Both the position numbers and the translations under genes were made by a program. Below, one piece after another: positions 59,986 to 64,000 of a stretch of DNA of 64,000 nucleotides. Below the pieces are notes generated by a model, which did no database searches, had not been told where the DNA came from, and was given only the letters and a program-made list of their open reading frames with translations. Each line of letters begins with the position of its first letter. Position 1 is the stretch's first letter. Origin of the DNA: Labedella endophytica (GTDB lineage: Bacteria > Actinomycetota > Actinomycetes > Actinomycetales > Microbacteriaceae); contig NZ_RZGZ01000002.1 of assembly GCF_003990045.1 (NCBI RefSeq), positions 496,001 through 560,000 on the forward strand, given 5' to 3'.

Positions 59986-61314
59986 ATGCCCCTGCCCTGG
60001 ACCGTGCACGGAGACGGAAAGGACGTCGGCGCTCGCGAGATCGTCATGCCCGGCGAGCGGCTCTCGTGGCCGCGCACGATCGGACTCGGCGCGCAGCACG
60101 TCGTCGCGATGTTCGGGGCGACGTTCCTCGTCCCGGTGATCACCGGCTTCCCGCCCACCGCGACGCTCTTCTTCTCCGGCGTCGGAACCATCCTGTTCCT
60201 CATCATCACGAAGAACCGGCTCCCGAGCTACCTCGGTTCGTCGTTCGCCTTCCTCGCCCCGATCGGCGCGGCGATGGCTCCGGGTGGGCCCGGAATGGCC
60301 GGTGCCCTCTTCGGCATCTTCGTGGTGGGGCTGCTGCTCGCACTCGTCGGGCTGCTCGTCCGGGTGACCGGGACCGGGTGGATCGATGCGCTCATGCCGC
60401 CCGTCGTCGCGGGAACGATCGTGGCGCTGATCGGCTTCAACCTCGCGCCGGCCGCGTGGGACAACGTCCAGAAGGGGCCGCTCAGCGCCACGATCACCCT
60501 CGCGGCGGTCATCCTCTCGACCGTGCTCTTCCGCGGCATCCTCGGGCGACTGTCGATCTTCATCGGTGTGGCCGTCGGCTACGTGGCCGCGATCCTCCTG
60601 GACGAGGTGACATTCGACGCGGTCGGCGAGGCCGCGTGGATCGGCCTGCCCGACTTCTCGACGTGGTTCGGTGTGTTCGGCGACCCGAGCGCGCTACCCG
60701 CGTTCTTCGGCGTCCTGCCCGCGTTCCTGCCCGTCGTGCTCGTGCTCATCGCGGAGAACGTCGGCCACATCCGCGGCGTCGCCCAGATGACGGACCCCGC
60801 GCTCAACAAGCAGACGGGCAACGCGCTCCTCGCCGACGGCCTGGCGACGATGCTCGCCGGCTCGGGCGGCGGTTCCGGAACGACCACGTACGGCGAGAAC
60901 ATCGGTGTCATGGCCGCCACGCGCATCTACTCCACGGCGGCCTATTGGGTCGCGGGCATCGTGGCGGTACTGCTCGCGCTCTCGCCGAAGGTGGGCGCGG
61001 TCATCAACACGATCCCCGCCGGCGTGCTCGGCGGCGTCACGACCGCGCTCTACGGACTGATCGGAGTCATCGGTGTGAAGATCTGGCTCGAGAACCACGT
61101 GGACTTCAACAAGCCGGCCAACCAGTTCACCGCCGCGACGGCCCTCGTCATCGGCGTCGCGAACTTCGTGTGGGACGCCGGCAACGGCGTGAGCTTCAAC
61201 GGCATCGCGCTCGGCACGATCGCGGCCATCGTGATCTACCACGTGATGACGTGGATCTCCCGCTGGCGCGGCACCGACTCCCCCGAACCGGAACCAGCGC
61301 ACCCCGCCCCCTGA
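59986..61314 (+). CDS. uraA: NCS2-family uracil permease
   Basis: Uracil:H+ symporter-type transporter (442 aa), about 12-14 helices. Typical segments: GLGAQHVVAMFGATFLVPVITG (35-56), LGSSFAFLAPI, and the core loop ENVGHIRGVAQMTDPALNKQTGNALLADGLATMLAGSGGGSGTTTYGENIG-like region with the conserved Glu of VLIAENVGH and the second Glu in TYGENIG. Assignment to uracil rather than xanthine is based on overall pattern. The ATG has GAGAGAGGA 6 nt upstream. A terminator follows. Confidence 0.9.
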   Translation: MPLPWTVHGDGKDVGAREIVMPGERLSWPRTIGLGAQHVVAMFGATFLVPVITGFPPTATLFFSGVGTILFLIITKNRLPSYLGSSFAFLAPIGAAMAPGGPGMAGALFGIFVVGLLLALVGLLVRVTGTGWIDALMPPVVAGTIVALIGFNLAPAAWDNVQKGPLSATITLAAVILSTVLFRGILGRLSIFIGVAVGYVAAILLDEVTFDAVGEAAWIGLPDFSTWFGVFGDPSALPAFFGVLPAFLPVVLVLIAENVGHIRGVAQMTDPALNKQTGNALLADGLATMLAGSGGGSGTTTYGENIGVMAATRIYSTAAYWVAGIVAVLLALSPKVGAVINTIPAGVLGGVTTALYGLIGVIGVKIWLENHVDFNKPANQFTAATALVIGVANFVWDAGNGVSFNGIALGTIAAIVIYHVMTWISRWRGTDSPEPEPAHPAP

Positions 61315-61337
61315 CCCCTTCACTCACCCCCTTGGAG

Positions 61338-61374
61338 ATCCCCTCCGTGCCTGAGAACTCGTGCACGGAGGGGA
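61338..61374 (+). terminator. Terminator after the uracil permease
   Basis: Perfect 13-bp stem ATCCCCTCCGTGC/GCACGGAGGGGAT (61338-61350 with 61362-61374) with an 11-nt loop, followed by TTATA. It lies between the convergent stops at 61314 and 61394. Confidence 0.85.
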
Positions 61375-61393
61375 TTTATACGGGGGAGCGGGA

Positions 61394-61732
61394 TCAGGCG
61401 CCGGCGTGGAAGAACGGGACGATGAGGTAGATGCCGAAGAGGACCGCGAGGCCGCAGAGCGCGAAGCACGCGTAGGCCGTGTAAGCAGCCAGTCGTCGCT
61501 GACCCGGTGTGAGGGGATTCTTACGCGCAGCCTTCGCGGCCTTGCGCTCGGCCGATGCGATCTCGGCCGGCGTCAGGACCGTGATGGCGTCGGTGAACTC
61601 GGCCGGGACGACCACGGGTACGCGCCCTCCCACGACCAGGAGGCGCAGCCCCAGGGCGTAGAGGCCCACGACCACGACGGTCCCGACCAGCGCGGCGGCG
61701 AAGACGACGACGAAGGCGCCCCAGTCGATCAT
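61394..61732 (-). CDS. Small two-helix membrane protein downstream of pit
   Basis: 112 aa with helices at about 5-34 and 82-108 and a Lys/Ala-rich cytoplasmic loop between (ITVLTPAEIASAERKAAKAARKNPLTPGQRR). No domain of known function recognised. The ATG overlaps the pit stop as ATGA, so it is translationally coupled to the phosphate transporter, which suggests an accessory role in phosphate uptake (inference). Confidence 0.8.
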   Translation of the reverse strand: MIDWGAFVVVFAAALVGTVVVVGLYALGLRLLVVGGRVPVVVPAEFTDAITVLTPAEIASAERKAAKAARKNPLTPGQRRLAAYTAYACFALCGLAVLFGIYLIVPFFHAGA

Positions 61733-62910
61733 CGGACGGTCCCCGATCGCTTCGACGGACGGGTGATCTTCACAGCGTCGGCCGAGGCCGCCACCTCGTT
61801 GACGACGGTCTCATGTCCCACCTGGTCGCGCAGCGACCGCAGGAAGATGAAGATGATGAAGCCCAACCCGAGGGCGGCATCGAGCATGACGCCCCAGAAT
61901 CCGAGGTGGGCGATGAAGGCGGCAGCCGCCCCCACGATCGCGGCAGCAGGCAGGGTGAGCAGCCAACCGACCCCGATCCGACCGGCGGTCCCCCACCGCA
62001 CGGACGACCCCCGGCGGCCGAGTCCCGAGCCGATGACGGATCCGGATGCGACCTGCGTGGTGGAGAGCGCGAAGCCGAGGTGGCTCGACGCGAGGATCGT
62101 CGCGGCCGTGCTCGTCTCGGCCGCGAAACCCTGGGCCGGCTTGACGGCCGTGAGTCCGGTTCCGAGGGTCTTGATGATGCGCCAGCCGCCCATGTAGGTG
62201 CCGAGGGCGATCGCGAGCGCGCACGCGATCACGACCCACAGCTGGGGCCCTTCCTGCGCGGCGTCCTGCATACCGACCGTGACGAGGGCGAGCGTGATGA
62301 CGCCCATCGTCTTCTGCGCGTCGTTGGTGCCGTGGGCGAGCGCGACGAGGGAGGACGAGAAGATCTGGGCGTACCGGAAACCGGAACGCCCATCGGGGCG
62401 GCCGTCGTAGCGGCGGGTGATCGAGTACGCCATCTTGGTCGCGGCGAACGCGACGAGACCGGCGGTGACGGGAGCGAGGAGCGCGGGGAAGATGACCTTC
62501 GACAGGAGCACGCCGTAGTCGATCGCGTTCACTCCGAAGCCGACGATCGCCGCACCGATGAGTCCGCCGAAGAGCGCGTGCGAGGAGCTCGACGGCAGCC
62601 CGTACAGCCACGTGACCATGTTCCACACGATCGCACCGATGAGCCCGGCGAGGATCAGCTCCGGAGAGATGAGGATCCCCGAGTCGCCCTCGCGGATGAT
62701 GCCGCTCGAGATCGTCTTCGCGACCTCCGTCGAGAGGAACGCTCCCACGAGGTTCAGAATCGCGGCGAGCGTGACGGCCACCTTCGGCTTCATCGCGCCC
62801 GTCGCGATCGGCGTGGCCATGGCGTTCGCCGTGTCGTGGAACCCGTTCGTGAAGTCGAAGAACAGCGCGAGGGCAATGACGAGGACGATGAGGAGGGTGA
62901 CTTCTTCCAC
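61729..62910 (-). CDS. pit: Low-affinity inorganic phosphate transporter (Pit)
   Basis: PiT-family phosphate/cation symporter (393 aa), about 10-11 helices. The duplicated PiT signature appears as FDFTNGFHDTANAMATPIATGAM near the N-terminus and AHGTNDAQKTMGVITLALV in the second half; the GLPSSSSHALFGGLIGA motif also fits. GTG start (VEEVTLL) has AGAGAG about 9 nt upstream; an in-frame start 37 codons earlier gives an atypical hydrophilic lead. PHO-box-like repeats lie 43-92 bp upstream, and a small membrane protein follows. Confidence 0.93.
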   Translation of the reverse strand: MEEVTLLIVLVIALALFFDFTNGFHDTANAMATPIATGAMKPKVAVTLAAILNLVGAFLSTEVAKTISSGIIREGDSGILISPELILAGLIGAIVWNMVTWLYGLPSSSSHALFGGLIGAAIVGFGVNAIDYGVLLSKVIFPALLAPVTAGLVAFAATKMAYSITRRYDGRPDGRSGFRYAQIFSSSLVALAHGTNDAQKTMGVITLALVTVGMQDAAQEGPQLWVVIACALAIALGTYMGGWRIIKTLGTGLTAVKPAQGFAAETSTAATILASSHLGFALSTTQVASGSVIGSGLGRRGSSVRWGTAGRIGVGWLLTLPAAAIVGAAAAFIAHLGFWGVMLDAALGLGFIIFIFLRSLRDQVGHETVVNEVAASADAVKITRPSKRSGTVR

Positions 62911-62952
62911 CGGGCGTGCTCTCTGGTCGAGGGACCCCGGGCACGTCGATCC

Positions 62953-63002
62953 GTTCACGAGAGGTTCACGGAGATGTAGGCGGCGAGGGCTTGCCTGTTC
63001 AG
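62953..63002. promoter_or_regulatory. PHO-box-like direct repeats upstream of pit
   Basis: GTTCACGAGAG (62953) and GTTCACGGAGA (62964) are adjacent 11-nt repeats, and GTTCAG recurs at 62997, again in 11-nt phase (33 bp later). Adjacent 11-nt GTTCAC repeats are the hallmark of actinobacterial PhoP boxes (consensus GTTCACC). They lie 43-92 bp upstream of the pit start. Confidence 0.55.
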
Positions 63003-63041
63003 GCTCTGGAAATCTTTGCACCCGACCGAGCGCAGGTCAAT

Positions 63042-63551
63042 TCAGTCCCGACCCCTGGCGGCGAAGCCCGGATGGTCGCTCGCGACGACCGTCGAGAGGT
63101 CGGCATCGAACTCGAAGAACGCGTTGACGCAGCCTCCGGCGAGGACCCCGGGGAGCCAGAAGCGGGCGTCGTCCCACATGCGCTCGAAAGGCGGTGAAGC
63201 GATGGGCCACCATTCCGGGACGAGCTCGTCGGACGGCACGCCGTCCCCCGTGAATGCGCGGCTGACGAAGACGAAGGACCGCTGCGACCACGACGGCTTC
63301 GTCGGGAAACGGTAGTCGAGGACGCCACGAGGCTCGAGGGCCGACGGGTCGACGACGATGCCGGTCTCCTCGGCGACCTCCCGGATGACCGCCTCCGCGG
63401 GCGTCTCCCCCGGCGCGAGCTTGCCGCCGGGTCCGACCGACCGGCCGACGCCGAGACCGGTGAGCTTGCGCCCGATCAGGACCTCCTCGCCGACCGCGCT
63501 CGGGCGGAGGAGGTAGCAGACCGCGACGTCGGGGTGCCGGTCTCCCGTCAC
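63042..63551 (-). CDS. Nudix hydrolase (MutT/8-oxo-dGTPase-like)
   Basis: Nudix-fold pyrophosphohydrolase (169 aa). The Nudix box GGKLAPGETPAEAVIREVAEETGIVV (about residues 42-67; Glu and Arg positions intact) is preceded by VAVCYLLRP and LTGLGVGRSVGPGG. The mammalian MTH1-like GRSVGPGGK context suggests oxidised-nucleotide clearance, but the substrate is unproven. GTG start (VTGDRHPD). It is 10 nt downstream of the aldo/keto reductase stop on the same strand. Confidence 0.88.
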   Translation of the reverse strand: MTGDRHPDVAVCYLLRPSAVGEEVLIGRKLTGLGVGRSVGPGGKLAPGETPAEAVIREVAEETGIVVDPSALEPRGVLDYRFPTKPSWSQRSFVFVSRAFTGDGVPSDELVPEWWPIASPPFERMWDDARFWLPGVLAGGCVNAFFEFDADLSTVVASDHPGFAARGRD

Positions 63552-63561
63552 GAGAGGGGGC

Positions 63562-64000
63562 TCACATCTCCTCGTGGGTCGTCGGGTCGCCGCCGAAGAG
63601 GCGACCATCGGGCCGGCCGAGGGCGGTGATCGCGTCGACGTCGTCCTCGCTCAGCTCGAATCCGAAGATGTCGAGGTTCTCCTTCTGTCGCGACGGCGTC
63701 GCGGACTTCGGGATCGCGATGACACCGCGCTCGACGTGCCAACGGAGAACGACCTGACCGGGGGTGACGCCGTACTTCTCGGCGATCGAGGTGACGACCT
63801 CGTTCTCGTGCGGCTTGGCGGCCTTGCCGAGGGGGCTCCAGGCTTCCGTGACGATGTCGTGCTCTTCGTGGAAGGCGAGCAGCTCGGCCTGGGGGAAGTA
63901 GGGGTGCAGCTCCACCTGATTCACGGCCGGCATGACGCCGGTCTCGTCGACGAGCCGCGTCAGGTAGTCGGCCGTGAAGTTCGAGACGCCGATCGAACGC
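63562..64000 (-). CDS. Aldo/keto reductase, DkgA type, C-terminal part
   Basis: 3' part (146 codons) of an AKR5-type reductase; its 5' end lies beyond the right edge. Visible: RSIGVSNF, then MPAVNQVELHPYFPQ with the conserved NQVE..HP pattern of 2,5-diketo-D-gluconate reductases, and AWSPLGKA, VLRWHVERGVIAIPKSATP with the NADPH-binding KS motif. The catalytic Asp-Tyr-Lys-His tetrad is upstream, outside the window. Typical metabolic role is reduction of small aldehydes or keto-acids. Confidence 0.9.
   Translation of the reverse strand, partial: RSIGVSNFTADYLTRLVDETGVMPAVNQVELHPYFPQAELLAFHEEHDIVTEAWSPLGKAAKPHENEVVTSIAEKYGVTPGQVVLRWHVERGVIAIPKSATPSRQKENLDIFGFELSEDDVDAITALGRPDGRLFGGDPTTHEEM

Overview
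The window is a compact, very GC-rich stretch of actinobacterial chromosome. Gene order (infC-rpmI-rplT, hisC-hisB-hisH-priA, lexA beside a LysM membrane protein, recA-recX-miaB-miaA-dapF-hflX, ftsK-pgsA-cinA-clgR-like, dapA-rnj), ATGA/GTGA-overlapping starts and protein similarity recalled from memory point to Microbacteriaceae. I cannot name the genus. There are no tRNA or rRNA genes, CRISPR arrays, phage genes or insertion sequences; nearly everything is vertical-looking core genome with small accessory insertions.

Layout. 1-2.1 kb (minus): glutamate-type amino-acid ABC importer gluA-gluB-gluC (gluC cut by the window edge). 2.2-4.4 kb (minus): rRNA methyltransferase, rplT, rpmI, infC. 4.7-9.0 kb: DUF1844 gene, then (minus) histidine genes hisC-hisB-hisH-priA and an SseB-like gene. 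9.0-18.6 kb: SOS and tRNA-modification block with LysM protein, lexA, hflX, a methyltransferase, dapF, miaA, miaB, recX, recA, DUF3046. 18.7-29.6 kb (minus): clgR-like regulator, cinA, pgsA, ftsK, then an apparently inserted acetyltransferase plus three-gene ABC exporter, then rnj and dapA. 29.7-37.2 kb: OsmC, NAD(P)-epimerase, TPR protein, dapB, acetyltransferase, phosphatase, aldo/keto reductase, pnp with a structured leader. 37.6-49.6 kb: LAXTG surface protein, FMN reductase/LLM flavin oxidoreductase pair, acyltransferase, fructosamine-kinase-like gene, rpsO, a protealysin-like M4 protease with its probable inhibitor (emfourin), MFS transporter, Lrp regulator, FKBP, FAH-family hydrolase. 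49.7-57.1 kb: aspartate ammonia-lyase, LacI regulator with a fucose/arabinose-isomerase-like enzyme, and a second ABC exporter whose adaptor carries a peptidoglycan-binding domain. 57.1-64 kb: phosphodiesterase, gamma-glutamylcyclotransferase-like gene, divergent purine and uracil permeases, Pit phosphate transporter, Nudix hydrolase, and a partial aldo/keto reductase.

How genes cooperate. dapA, dapB and dapF serve diaminopimelate/lysine synthesis; miaA and miaB make the ms2i6A37 tRNA modification in successive steps; lexA, recA and the LysM protein form the SOS module, with recognisable LexA boxes at lexA and recA. pnp, rnj and rpsO belong to RNA turnover and translation.

The most noteworthy signals are regulatory. 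Fifteen genes have a TANNNT -10 box exactly 6-7 nt before the start codon, implying leaderless mRNAs, in several cases as tightly packed divergent pairs. Two tiny ORFs (18 and 11 codons) sit behind strong ribosome binding sites and end in ATGA overlaps with the isomerase and with the peptidoglycan-binding ABC adaptor. There is a perfect 26-bp palindrome between the two nucleobase permeases, a LacI-type palindrome before the isomerase, a PHO-box-like 11-nt repeat before the Pit transporter, and an ATC start codon on infC. The best candidates for a less-described system are the peptidoglycan-binding ABC exporter with its mini-ORF and the protease-inhibitor pair with an independently promoted inhibitor.
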